Shown: in pieces, positions 25,921 to 38,261 of the stretch
Layout of the letters: every line of letters begins with the position of its first letter
Numbering within the stretch: position 1 is the first letter of the stretch
DNA from: Solea solea
Lineage: Eukaryota; Chordata; Actinopteri; Pleuronectiformes; Soleidae
NCBI RefSeq assembly: GCF_958295425.1
Contig: NC_081138.1
Span: 7,242,302 to 7,306,301, forward strand
Direction of reading: 5' to 3'
DNA length: 64,000 nt
Position numbers and translations under genes: made by a program
The notes under the pieces: model-generated
Database searches by the model: none
Told to the model about the DNA's origin: nothing
The model's input: the letters and a program-made list of their open reading frames with translations, nothing else

Positions 25921-26979
25921 GAATGAAGGGCTTCACCCTAGTATCGCAGACTGATCAATAGCATTTTTCTGTACTATGTGCAAAACGTCTCCACAGTTCC
26001 ATCTAATTAATCCACTTATACGTTAAAATACAGAAATAATAAGAGCATGGACTACTTTACATCAAAATAGGTCAAGTGATTTTCTACAGAGGAGATAGAA
26101 TCATATGGGTCACCGCATTATTTCTGGAGAATCAGAAAGAACAAGTGTTGTAAGAATGTTGAAACTTACCCCACTGATTTTATATAGGTGACCCAGTAGA
26201 GGGTCTATATTTGACTTACATTGCTTTTACTGTATGTGAAGGGAGCGGATTTCTATCTCCTACTTCCATCATTTTACGTCTTATCTCACTTTATCTGGAC
26301 TTTCTCTGGAAATAGTTGTTGCTGCCAGCTTTGTGTCTGTTTTAGCTTCTAATGACTGCAAACCAGATCAAAGGCAGATGAGCAGGAAACCAGAACATCC
26401 ATTTTAGGTCCTATACCCTTTTTAATCTTTACATACTGCCTCTTGGTGATGTCATCAGGAGACAGGGCATCGATTTCCACAGCTACCCTGATGACACACA
26501 GGTTTACATTGCCTTCTTCAGCTCACCCAGGACAAAATGGAAGTCTTAATATTGGTACGGGAGCCCGCTATGTTTTGATGCAGATATCAAATTTGCCACA
26601 CATCAGAACTATTACTTATCACCTTCAGAACATTACCATGCAACAAAGCGAACAATGTATATTTCCAAGAGAAAACATTATTTTTCAAAATATTTCCAAC
26701 ATGTGGTCAACTCAGCAATGGTTGACCTTGGACTCATATGCCACCCCTCTACCAAATATTGAGAAATCACGACGCTGCCCATTGGAAGTGTTATAATAAT
26801 AATTTGTGGCAGGCTGTAAACTGAGACGCACAACGCTGCCCTCCACAGCTCTTTTTTTAATTACCACCATTGTTCTAAAGGATGTCTTTCATGTTGTATA
26901 GGAATGCATAATATCCGTATCAGCCAATATTGGTATTACATAATAATAACAATGGTGATGATATGTATGATGATAATAG

Positions 26980-27225
26980 CCTCGAAACTGGATCTGGATC
27001 CTTCAACCTGCAAGATGAGGGCACAGAGAGAGAGAGAGAGAAAGAGGAAAGGAAAGGAAGGAAAGACACAAACTAGGGAGAGAAAGAACAAGGTTAATGA
27101 CATATAATAAAGTCATATTCATACCCTGAGTGTGAGAGCGAGTGTGTGTGCACCACAGGAAATTCCCCCAGCAGTCTAGGTCTATAGCAGCACAACTAAG
27201 AGATGCTTAGAGATTCTCCCACTAT
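26980..27225 (-). mobile_element. L2-like LINE, 5'-truncated 3' end
   Basis: It is nearly the same sequence as 45780-45950 and (inverted) 48750-48925: CTGGATCTGGATCCT, a GA-rich spacer, GGGAGAGAAAGAACAAGGTT and AATGACATATAATAAAGTC. At 45.8 kb this block directly follows an L2-type reverse-transcriptase frame, so it is read as the L2 3' region. No coding sequence remains here. Confidence 0.6.
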
Positions 27226-28820
27226 CGGCGTTACCCTGTTCCTGACGCAACCCTGCCACTTATCCACTGGGAGTACAGGGACGAGTGAATGTGGTCCCCC
27301 ACATGGATGGCGTAAATTTAGAGTGTCCAATTAACAATGAGCAATGGCGATGGGGTACCTTGCTCAGTGGTACCCAAGCCCTTGACCTAGTGGGGACTCA
27401 AACCGGCAGCAACCCTTTGGTTACAACCCAAGTTGCCTTTCTGCTCGGCCATTGACTGCCCATGAAAAACCCTCACAATTAATTGTACTAATTCAGTACA
27501 AGCATGAGTTAAATTTTCATTTTGAAAACTGTATGGGAAATGTCCTTATTTGGTCTTTGGCTTGACTTGGACTCAACTAGGCCAGCGCAGTTTGTCTTGT
27601 CTGAGGCGATTTTTCCTCTGGGGAAGGTTATATTCTCAGCTGAGTGTCTCTGTCTCTTCCACTTTATCTCTCCTCCCCCCCCCCCCCACTCCTCAGCTGC
27701 AATCTCCTTTCTCTCTGTGCCACACCACACCAGCCACACCTCCTTCCGTCTTGCATGTCTCCTTCCCTCCGCATGCCCTCTGTCTCCGTTGCCCTGTTGT
27801 GAACAGGTGTATCTGTCTCTCTCCTGATGAGTTTATTACTCTGAAGTGTCTCGGTGCTCCCCGCGGACCCCCCGCCTCCTAATACGCTTAGCCCTTGCAG
27901 CTTATGTCAGTCAGAGTGGGTGGTCTGATAACGCTCCACTTGATCAAGCCATCAACATCAAGGTCCATCTGGTCCGCAGTCACTTCGGTCAGCCTGTCAC
28001 GGAGTAGACAGACAGACACACACAACACCCACACAGAGTAACCTTCTCCCACCCATTAACAGTGATGGCAGTGACACTGTAGGATGACCACTGTGACCAA
28101 CTTCCAGACCTGGGATACTTTTTCTTTCTCTCAGCAAACATGGATGGAGATTAATTCAGAGTGACTCAGCCGGGGTCCTTCAAGCCGCTGTGTTCTCAAG
28201 AGGAATCAAGAAGTCCATTAAATATACTTTGGTCCACGCTCTGCAACTATTCACCATTATGTCACCAGGCGTAAAGCTTTAATACGCATTAACTCACGGA
28301 CGACTCACATGTCCGTGGTGGAAACGAGACGCTTCTCATTCACTTTGAATGGAGCGGTGTCAAGTGTTGCTGAACTCCCTTGTTTTTCTTGCTTTGCCTG
28401 CACCAAGTTGAGATGTGTTCAACTTTCCAAGCGCAGGCACTGGCTAATCAAATCATGTTATCCAAATTACCAACTGGTGCTAGCCAATCAAATCACATTT
28501 GACCTTCACATTCAAACCATCCTTTTTACTTTATCTTTGGCTGGGGATCAATGGGGGGCTGGGTGTCTTGCAGGGAAACCTCAGTCTTTGCCCCATTCAG
28601 GGATTTTGAACCAGCAACCAACCCAATTCCTTTCCTCTTGGCCCTTCCCATACATTGGCCCAAAGCGAGCTCTCAGATGTGGTTGTTCTCCCCATTGCTG
28701 ATTGAAAGTTTTGGTCCAACAAAGCAATTACTTTACCTTTTGCAACATTAGCAACTCTTGCTACACAGTGAGCCAAGGCAGACACTGTTATGCTAACCTC
28801 CAATAGCTGCCTCTAAGGCC

Positions 28821-29280
28821 TGGTTCACACTGGATGCATTGTGGCTGTGTTTATATTTCGGCAGTCATGTCAACAAATGAGAGTGTGAGACCTGCAGTGT
28901 TTTCGTGTATTTTTCCACGTGTGAAGCTCATGTTTCCCCGCAGAAATAATATGAGAATGTCAATGATGTTGACTTTGTAGCAGCAATATGACCTAAAACT
29001 GCTCCTTTAAAGTAAGTTTAGTGTCTAGGCTAAATCTGAATGTATTGGAAACATAAATATTACATTTTTAGCATTTTAGCAGCAGTGCAGATTCTCTCTC
29101 TCTCTTGCTCTGTCTGAGTAAACAGAAATCAATTTATTTGACAGTTTTGTGTGAGAGATAAATCAGAAAATTAAGACACGATCATGTCGGTGGTGTGGGG
29201 AGACAGTGCGAGTGAAATGCAGCCGGTGTGAGACCGCACTTGCAGCAGTGACGCACATGTAACGCATCCAGTGTGAACCA
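28821..29280. mobile_element. Non-autonomous DNA element with 17-bp perfect inverted termini
   Basis: TGGTTCACACTGGATGC at 28821-28837 is exactly reverse-complemented at 29264-29280. The 460-bp interior is non-coding. I could not identify a clean target-site duplication, so the superfamily is open. Confidence 0.7.
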
Positions 29281-29924
29281 CGCGTGATACCAGACAGAAA
29301 AACTTCAGCCAGCACTGCCTACCACCAAGCAGAAATGCAATGTGTATGTGTATTTGCATGCAGTCAAAGCTGTAAAAAAATGAATATAGGATAAAAGGTA
29401 ACATTTTGAAATACAGTTTGAAATAGCAATAGTGTCATTTAGAGAAAGGATTGTGTCCAACTGTGGTTTTAAAGATGGAAAGGAAATACAAGCAATACTT
29501 GAACAACTTGGATACAAGAGACAGACTGAGGATTTATTCAACTTGTGAGGGTTCTGGCAGTGGAACGCTGAGGGCAAAGAGGCAGTGAAAGTATGCAGGA
29601 GGGAGACAAAGAAAGCTGTGTGAGTGAGGAGAGCTGGCAAGATTATTACTGTTAAGCGATCAACCGGTCTCCCGTTTTTGATACATTTTGCATAATATGT
29701 TCCAATGTTTCCTTTACAAGGCGAAACCAACCGCTTCAAATTCAAAATATACAGTAAATCATGATGATTTTTGAAACATGCAATAACATTTGTTATTTTA
29801 ATAGTGATTGCTGCTCTGTGTTCTACTGTTGTGAATTGAATGAGGGATGGATTACTTCAGACTTACACCCTGGGACGGATTAGAAGCCAGTGGGCCCCTT
29901 GGCACAGACAATACACATTTGTTT

Positions 29925-29969
29925 CCAGCCTTTTACTTAGGATATATTATATCCTAAGTAAAAGGCTGG
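29925..29969. repeat. 45-bp perfect palindrome
   Basis: The left arm begins CCAGCCTTTTACTTAGGATA (29925-29944) and the right arm is its exact reverse complement (29950-29969). The TATTA centre also pairs, leaving one unpaired base at 29947. Twenty-two paired positions without a mismatch is far more than expected by chance. Confidence 0.97.
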
Positions 29970-31594
29970 AAGAAATCTGCAAATGTAAATGTAGTGAAAA
30001 CTCTTTGGAAATACCTGGCATAGTCCATGGCATGTTGGCCTTTATCAATACAGTAGTTTCTGTGAGATTAAAGCAAGGAAGACATTAATTGCTATAATCC
30101 AGGCACCAGGATCCTTCTCAGCCTCCACTGTTTATGTGCAGAACAGTGTATAAATAACAGCAAGCTAACACACGTAGTGAGTAATCCACTGAGACTTCAC
30201 GCTCAGGCGAATCGGGGTGGGGGGGATCAAGTTTCCTGCTTCCTATCAACCTCCCACCCTCTACCTCCATCCGGTCTCCTGTGCCGTCTTCCTCACTCCA
30301 GCTGCCACGTGGAATCACAACTCGACCCGTCCCCCACACATACACGCACACCTTCCCACCAGGAGATATCAAAGACGGTTGAATGCAAAACAAAGACTCC
30401 AACCCAACCCCACCGAGCGGGGCAGTAAACCCATGCTTAGATGTGCATCACGCACCTGATTCCCTCAGAGCTGATGCAAGTGTTCTCAGAAGGCCTTGAA
30501 GTTTTTTTTTTTCTTCTTTTGCATATGGGTTGTGCTCATCATCAGTACATGTACAAAGCAGCAGGAGGCATGCGGCCCCAGACCCCCCGCCCCCTGACTC
30601 TGGAGTGCCTACAGGTGTTGCTCACAGTGAGGGTGAACATGCAAAGAACGCAGACTGAGGCGCCGACATTTACAACGTTTCCCACAAACATCATAGTTAT
30701 TTATGGGGTGTTATTTGTCATAGCCAAGGCTGCTTTTACACTCCTGTAAGATGAATGGACTGGGGACTATACTACCTCATTTATTGTGATATTTTGTAAT
30801 TGAATTTACACCGTTTACATTATCCATTTTCATTGTTTTCTACATCCCTACAGTCCACATTAATTGTAATTTACATATATATATGTTTACTGTATATATA
30901 TACAGTATATGTCTGGTTGTGAATTATAACAATGCAGAGGATAAACAGTAGTGAATTTGTCTTTTTGAATGAACATGCTTGATACGTACTGTATGTTAAA
31001 GGGTTTTAAAGCATTATGAACATACACCCATGTGCCAGTCTGGCTGTAGGAATACGGAGGGAAACACATTACCACCATCTAGTGGTCTGATGAACCTTTC
31101 TGTTCCACAACAGGATAACACAAGTTTTTATTTTTTTATTTTCATTTTATTTTTCTCTGTCTGTACATGATAACACACATTTGTCTTGATTTAACTGGAA
31201 CTATAGCTGTGATTAAAAACTAGTGATTAGAAAAGGTTTTCAATGTCATGTGAATGATGAATCCATATTTATAATGAACTCCCAGCGTTTTTTTTTTTTC
31301 TTTACCTGGCTGACGACATCAGTGCTACATGTTGTGGAAGATAATCAGCCAATTTAGGAACACGCACCTCCAAACCATCTAAATCAAAGGTGTCAAACTC
31401 ATGGCCTGCGGGCCACATTCAGCCCCTCCTATCGATTACATGCAGCACCTCCACTTAATATCATGCTGTAATGAAAACATGGCTGGGACTTCCTGTTCCT
31501 TAGTGTGGCGAGGGCACAACTGCCAGTGAGGAGATAGAATATATAGATAGAACATTTTAGAATATTACACTAAATATGTTTGTTGGTAATAGTT

Positions 31595-31596
<2 letters not shown>

Positions 31597-31627
<31 letters not shown>

Positions 31628-31628
31628 T
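31597..31628. repeat. (AAT)n microsatellite
   Basis: About ten uninterrupted AAT units. Confidence 0.95.
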
Positions 31629-31645
31629 ATAACAGAATATAATTG

Positions 31646-32160
31646 TTATGTGCGGCTGCTTGCAGCTTCTCTCTGTCATCTCCCTCTCTACCGCTCCCTC
31701 CCCTCTAAACTCACCTGTGTTTAATTTCAGTGGTTGTAATCCCTGCTCTGTGAGTGGAGAAGGAGAAAGTGTCATCGCGGGGAGGGAAGTTGAAAAGAAG
31801 GAATAAAGAGAGAACGGGCCGGAGAATGTGCAGCCAGCTGGGGGACTTCTTGTTTTTCCCGTCCTCCCTCCGTAGATGATTTTGCAACCGCAGAAATGGC
31901 TTTGATTTTTCTCCTCAGTTGTCTTTTCACATTTCAGTTGGTTGGAGGTTGCCGACAGTCCTATTATAAGGTTAATTTATTTCATTTCAATTCAATTTTC
32001 TTTTTCTTTTTGGGTATGCACTGGGTCCTACAGTCCATTGCTGGGCTGGCCCAGACGCTACCCACCTTCTAATTATTTTTGCTCCAACCCTTTGCTTTCA
32101 TTCACTTTGTCTGAAATGACGAGTTTGTCAAATAAATCTGAATTATTGATTGGGTAACTC
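31646..32160 (+). mobile_element. Probable solo LTR or LTR fragment of a Gypsy element
   Basis: Its 3' part (about 31995-32155) matches 62960-63100, the block downstream of the Gypsy coding fragment: CACTGGGTCCTACAGTCC, 'attgctggg', CCTTCTAATTATTTTTGCT and a terminal AATAAA. The shared AATAAA close to the end is consistent with an LTR R region. The 5' boundary (TGTTATGTG at 31646) is a guess. Confidence 0.45.
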
Positions 32161-32583
32161 TCTATGGTGTTGCTCTCAGGCAACGAACCACATAAAAGGA
32201 CCTCACACTGTCCCTCTAATTTTAAGGGGAAAATTATTTTTTAAATATCACCAGATATGTTTGTGTCCAATGATAAGTGGCTTTGAAGTGCATGAGTTGC
32301 AACTTGGTAAGTTTAATATCACTTTTTAACATGTTTAAATTTGCATTAACTTAAAATAAAAAAATATATATATTCATGTGTATGAGCATGTAAAGGAGTA
32401 TATTTGATCATTTTAACACTTATTTTGGCATTATTTGTATTCTAAAACTGTGTTGTTTTGTTTGTTGCCTCAGGGCAACGCTGCGCAGTTAGGGCACTTT
32501 TATACAGGCGGATATGTTCTTAGTTGCAAAATAATAACAATCATGTTTTTAACGTTACCATCTGTTAACAATTACAGGAGATG

Positions 32584-33040
32584 GATGCAAGAATGTTTTA
32601 TGGGTGGAAGGAGATAACCATAACCCTAAGGAGAATGATCTGGGAGTTAGGGCCATTCCCTAAGACAGTGAGCTTGAGAGTGACATTGACAGTGGAGATA
32701 GTGAGGAAGAGTGGATCCCTACATCAGGTTTGAGACACTGAGGCACAGCGAATAAGTGTGATTGTGTCTGTGAACGTGTGTGCGTGTGTGCGTGCGTGTC
32801 AGTGAATGAAGAGTGTTATAGGACACTATTTTAAAGGTGAATGTGCCCATGGTTAATGCTCCACAGCTACCCCGATGGAGAACACACCACAATGCACACA
32901 CTGATGTGCACCCAGAATGGCGAGGCCTGTCGCCATCTCATGGTATCATGCCACCCCTTGAGCACTTCATGAAGTTCTTCTCAGAGGAAGTTATTGTCAA
33001 GCAGTCAAACATCTATGTGACCCAACCAGCGCAGACACAC
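32584..33040 (+). pseudogene. piggyBac-like transposase remnant
   Basis: An acidic segment reading SDIDSGDSEEEWIP (about 32675-32720) is typical of the N-terminus of piggyBac (DDE_Tnp_1_7) transposases. It is followed at 32870-33040 by a frame containing MPPLEHFMKFFSEEVIVKQ and SNIYVTQ, which matches the family's 'PL(E)YF..FF.DEL...I..QTNLY' start of the core. The two parts are about 150 bp apart with possible splice signals (AG|GTTTGA and TCCACAG) or decay between them. The catalytic aspartates are absent. It sits between repeated GTTGCC-CAGGGCAAC hairpins. Confidence 0.5.
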
Positions 33041-33049
33041 ACACACGCA

Positions 33050-33121
33050 TGTACGTACGTACGTGCACCTACTCTCTCTCTATCTGTCTTTCTCTCACAC
33101 ACACACACACACACACACACA
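33050..33121. repeat. Simple repeats (GTAC)n, (CT)n, (CA)n
   Basis: Low-complexity GTACGTACGTACGTG followed by CTCTCTCTATCTG and a pure CA run at about 33096-33121. Confidence 0.9.
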
Positions 33122-35096
33122 ATGTCATAAATAAAGTTGTTTTCAAATGAATATATTGCTTGTTTTCCTTGTATAATACATAATCACAGAAAAAACCTTG
33201 GAATTCTAAGACCCTTATAGCACAGTGTTGCCCTGAGGGAACAAACCCAAATCTGACTCAGGGGGGTGGGGTCAGCTTTTTTGTAAATAAACACATTTTT
33301 TATATATATACATTTTTATATACATATACAGTACATATACACATGTGTATATATAAACTTGTTAAGTGTTCTACTGTTGTCCACATGTTATCATAAATAT
33401 GGTTTTATAAGTACAGTATATAATAGTTTGTTGACCAGACTAGATTTCAGTTTGACACCCCTGAAATAAAATAAATTTTTTTATGTACATTCTGATATTG
33501 TGATTTGAAGGGGTTGTGTCTCTCATTTAGTAGCGTCCATGGTTGTACTTGGACAATGCTTATATGAGGATAATGTCAAATACATGTCTACACTGTGAGG
33601 ATATTGCATCTAAGCAGGGTGTTTATTTAAAATACAACAAATACTAGCATTTTCACTAAGTTAATCATTTACACTTTTTACCCCTGTATTTAAAATCAGT
33701 CATCCAAAAAATTAAGCTGACAAGTTGCATATACAGTAGACCTATGACCAGCTTGGTATAATACTGTTTAATTGACCGGATTCACATTTTTATTATGTTA
33801 GTAGTTAGTACTTTTGATGAGGCCACTGACTGTTAAGTAATCATTTTAACAGGCACTGAAGTGGTTCCCAAACACTGGGTCGGAGACCCATGGATGGGTC
33901 GTGGGAGATCTATTTTGGGTCCCTTCATTTTTTGCTGCATATTTACACATTTTATTTGAGCTTTATATTTACAGTATATGATTAAAAGAGCATGCATAAA
34001 ATACATTTTTAATTCATTTACCAAACAAAACATTCTTCTTTGTTATTGTAATGTAATGTAATGTAATTCTTTGTTATTGACATGGCTGAAAATGAGTCAC
34101 TATATTATGCACACGTTCACTCTTGTTATTTGTTGTGTGATTTTTATTTTAATTGGGGTCACAATCATTTGTCATGTAAAAAAAAGTTGCTGCTCACTAT
34201 AAAGTTTGGGAAACACTTCTCTACTTTACTACTTCTTGTTACAGTACATTTGTTGTACCCAAAAAAGGCAAAAAACTATTTTTGGCACACTTTTTGAGGT
34301 ATATGTTAATTCACAGTGTGGAGTAAAGAATTGTGGAGAAACACTGAAAACATGTTATTCACGATTTGTTTAAGGTCTGTCTAAAAATATTGCTTGATGA
34401 TGCACAGGAGCCATCTTTAGTATAACACCTTCTCAAATGGTGTAATGACATAAAAACTGTCAGTGCACTTTATTAGCAGTTTACCATTCACTGTGATTGA
34501 CCACCTGATTCCTTTGGTTTGCTAGCTAACTGTCTTTGTCTTGAAAATGTGTCTTGCCTGGATGCAAGAACACACAAATAAAGCTCTAACAATGAGGAAA
34601 TGAATTGCAGGAGAAGAACAGAAAGAAGAGCAGACTCCTGTTGTGAGGCTGCAGATACTGCTGGGGAGGGAAAGAGAGAAAGAGAGAGCTGGACTGTAGC
34701 TAAATTAGCACTATGTGTTTTTTCACTATGTCGTTAAGCCGTGACAGAAAATTGTGAAAATGTCTCTACATGTTTGTTAAAGAAGTATTCTGACAAAGTC
34801 AGAAGAGATATGTTTTTATCACATACCCTTTAAAGCAGTGGTTCTCAGTCTTGTTTTTTTTCCTTAAAGCCCCCTGTGCTCCTTATTCTCACAGTGTATA
34901 TGGATAAAAACTGCTTCCATAAAATCAAAACCAAGGTAACTCTTGAGAAAAAGAGAACAAGGCATGTTGCCTTGTTTTCTTTTTTGATATTCATGAGTCT
35001 TTGGCACTTTTACATTTCTCAGACATGATATTTTGTTGTTCAGACAACAGCAGTATCCAATAGAGTGTGTGATTGTGATTTTCTACATTTGCATCC

Positions 35097-35440
35097 ATCC
35101 ATTTTCTACCGCTTTATCCTCCACAGGAGGGTCATGGGGGATGCTGTGCCAATCTCAGCTGACATAGGGCGATAGACGGCGTACATCCTGGACAGTTCGC
35201 CAGACCATCACAGGGACACATATAGAGACAAACAACCAATCACACTTTCACACCAATGGTCAATTTAGAGTGACCAATTTACCTAATCCCCATATTGCAT
35301 GTTTTTGGATTGTGGGAGGAAGCCGGAGAACCCGGAGAGAACCCACGCACACATAACATGCAACTCCATGTAGAAAGGCCCTTGTTCTAACTGGGGCACT
35401 CCCATATCCCCCCAGGGCTTGGCACTCACGTTGGCAACCA
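35097..35440 (-). mobile_element. tRNA-like SINE family A, near full-length
   Basis: Read on the minus strand it runs from a decayed head through GAGTTGCATGTTATGTG, GTGGGTTCTCTCCGGGTTC, CCTCCCACAATCCAAAAAC, 'gtcactctaaattgacc', 'ccctgtgatggtctggcg', 'gtcagctgagattggcac' and a tail AAAGCGGTAGAAAATGGATG plus GATG units. The GATG-type 3' end and tRNA-like head are standard for this fish family. Confidence 0.75.
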
Positions 35441-36026
35441 GGGCTTTAAAGTAAGTATATGCGTACCTAGGTGTGTTTGTATGTGCAATGTGTAATGTGT
35501 ACATACAGTATATGTGTATGTACTGTATATGCGTGTATGTTTTCCTTATTCTCTTCAGAGTGGTTACATGTTCTCGGGGATGACGTAGCCACACGCATGT
35601 TAATACTTTGCTTCTGTCTGGGCCTATTTAGACATGGCTGTGTGTAATTGTTTGTAAATGTCTATGCTGTTTGTATGTGAATAAAAGTACTCCTACTACT
35701 TCATAAATGTGTCTTCAGGCTCCTGTCACTATTTCCCTACTGCATTTTTATATAAGGTCTGCTTTTTTGGCAATGCGTCAACTTTTTACATGTCATAAAT
35801 ATGTATAATAAATAAAATAATTCTTAGTCAACACCAGAAAAAAAACAATGGGAAGTTAATCTCAAAATGATCACTATATTTGTTTTGATATCTTTCTATT
35901 ACATTAAAATAATTAAACTTGCTTCAATATAACCCCATAAAATGTCTTGAAAAAGGAGTTGAGTTCATTTTGAGTTGAATTGAGTTTCTGTTCCCTGGTT
36001 GTTGTCATGATTGAACTCAATCATTG

Positions 36027-36440
36027 GTTCAAATCAATAGGTTGTTAATTGATATTGCAGCAACTGAAAAGAAATGGAAATTCAATGGGAGGGGAATGTG
36101 GCAAAGTTTAATGATGTGTGGGTAATTTCTAGAACTGGAAATAATTTAAAACTTTGTTTTTATTGATCACCTGCTTCATTGGTTTATTAAGGTTTTATTT
36201 TTTAAACATTTATTAAAACATTATTTTAAGATTTTTTGCAGTTTTTCCAATTGCTCAGGATTTCACAAGTTCATAAGTTCAAATCAATAAGTTGTAAATT
36301 GATATTGGAGCAGCTGTACTGACAAAGAATGTAAATTCAATGGGAGAAAATTGTTGCAAGGTTTATTGAAAATGATCTTATTTGTGGGTTATTACGTGAC
36401 CTACATTTTTTTGTCAAAAAAAATCAATACATATTTTTTT
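36027..36440. repeat. Two-copy tandem duplication, about 250-bp period
   Basis: GTTCAAATCAATAGGTTGTT at 36027 recurs as GTTCAAATCAATAAGTTGTA at 36277. Both are followed by ATTGATATTG-AGCA, an AAATTCAATGGGAG block and a GTGGGT-ATT block. The copies are diverged, so the duplication is old. There is no coding sequence. Confidence 0.75.
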
Positions 36441-37389
36441 AAATATGACAATTACGTGCTGCAATTGGTTTTACACCATTTCTACAATGTTTATGTCCAT
36501 TTTGATTTTGCAGTTTTTTGTTCAGAAAGTCAAAATTGGATTAAAGCAAACAAGAAAATATCATCAATCATATTTAAAATACATCCTCACTCCTTTGTCA
36601 CACTTTATCAAACGTTAAAATGCCATCCTTTTCTCTGCTTCTGTCTGTTCCCATGGTCTGCCAGACAGTTCCTTAGCAACTGAAAACACATTATCCCTCA
36701 ACAGCATCATTCCCTCATACTCCCTCCGCAACCACAACATCTCCCGCTTTCCCAGGTCTCCTGCAAAAGCGGCAAGAAAATAAGTCTCCTTGATGTTGAG
36801 TGGTGTTGCAGGCAGCACCGTGACTGCCTTGCTGTTACAGAACAAAGCACAAGGAAGTGAGCATGTGTTCCTCCTTTTGCCTCTATTAACACTACCACCT
36901 ACAATCACTAGTACTTCTCATTAAGAGGCTATTCCCATTAGTGTGAGTCAGTGAGTCTCTAACCTCACTACTTAGTCTGAAACAATCATTTTGCCTTCAC
37001 TCCTTTCCACTTTTCAAATTGATATTCATGAAATCAGACTAACAAGTCCTAAACAAAGAAATAAAACATGGTCTTGTTTAAAAAACAAAACCCATACACA
37101 TGAAAAGAAAAATGTTGGGTTCAACCCTGAAAATCAGTATAAAAAGCATCTCTGTGTTGAATTAACCTCCGGTTGATTCAGATAATGAGCATGAGGTGAA
37201 GTTAAGGAGCCTTTTGTATGGAAGATTTCCTGCTTTCTTAAATCAAAGATGCTCCAGATGATTTTAAGCACAAATGAAGAAATACAGATGGTCTTAAAAG
37301 CAAAAGGCAGAAACTCCAGTTTGGTGCCAAAAGAATATTGCAAATTGTCAAGTGCAAAAAACACTGACAGTAGTAGTACATAAGTAAAA

Positions 37390-38160
37390 TGTTACTGTTT
37401 GATCGTGATGGAGATCACCATGTGATGGACAGGTTGACTGATGAGATCAGGCAGGAGTGTCATTGGATGTTGTTTGCAGATTATATTGTAATCTGAGGGA
37501 CAGGTGGAAGAGAGTCTGGAGAGGTGGAAGTATGCACTGGAGAGAAGAGGAATTAAGGTTAGTAGGCGCAAGACAGAATACCTGTGTGAATGACAGTGAG
37601 ACAGGTGGTGGAGATGCAATGAGTAGAGGTAGAGAAGGTGTATGAGTTTAAATACCTGGGGTCAACCATCCAAAGCGATGGACAGTGCACAATAGAGGTG
37701 AAGAAAAGAGGGCAGGCAGGGTGGAGTGGGTGGAGACGAGTGTCAGGGGTGATATGTGACAGAAGGATGGTGAAAGGGAAGGTCTACAAGATGGTAGTGA
37801 GACCTGTTATGATGTGTGGCACTGTCTAAAATACAGGACGCTAAGCTGGAGGTGGCAGAGCTGAAGATGCTGAGATGTGATCAGAATGGAGAGGATTAGA
37901 AATGAGCATATTTGAGGGACAGCTCGACTCGAACCGCTTGGAGATAAAGTAAGCGAGGCAGGGTTGAGATGGTTTAGTCACGTGCAGAGAAGGGATGGTG
38001 ATTATATGGAAGGAGGAAAACCACAGGGAAGGTTCATGGATGTTGTGAAAGAGGACATGAGGACAGGTGATGTAACAGAAGAGGAGACAAGGAAGTGGAC
38101 AAGATGGAGGCAGATGATCCACTGTGGCGACACCTAAAGGAAGAACTGTTACTGCTATAA
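37390..38160 (+). pseudogene. RTE-like LINE, 3' part of the reverse-transcriptase gene
   Basis: Translated pieces spell DRLTDEIRQECHWMLFADYI (37420-37490), LRL/KTEYLCVNDSETGG-like sequence, then EFKYLGSTIQSDGQCTIEVK and WSGWRRVSGVICDRRMVKGK (37645-37790), and near the end VKEDMRTGDVTEE and WRQMIHCGD. These are the palm and thumb of RTE-type non-LTR elements common in fish and invertebrates. The catalytic FADD has become FADY. Stops and frameshifts break the frame, for example at 37829. It is 5'-truncated and dead. Confidence 0.75.
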
Positions 38161-38261
38161 ATCTAAACTAAAGCAACTGTCAATTCACACTCTGCCAAAT
38201 GTTCCGCTTATATATTGTATGTGTTTAAACCATTACAATCACTGCATTAAACTTACTGTAT

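Larger units (their letters stand above)
31385..33463. mobile_element. hAT-like ends enclosing nested LTR and piggyBac-like pieces
   Basis: The left end CAAAGGTGTCAAACTCATGG is mirrored by CAGTTTGACACCCCTG at 33448-33463. The terminal type CAGNGGTGTCAAACT is known from vertebrate hAT elements. The flanking 8-mers (ATCTAAAT and AAATAAAA) do not match, so a single intact insertion is not proven. Inside are an AAT microsatellite, an LTR-like block and a piggyBac-like coding fragment, listed separately. Confidence 0.5.

Noticed and set aside
28309..28701. 130-codon plus frame
   Set aside because: No domain, signal or conservation clue, and the composition is like non-coding flanks.
29305..29745. 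146-codon minus frame
   Set aside because: Hydrophobic and serine-rich but without any family motif. Such frames occur by chance, and its 3' part adjoins a MITE.
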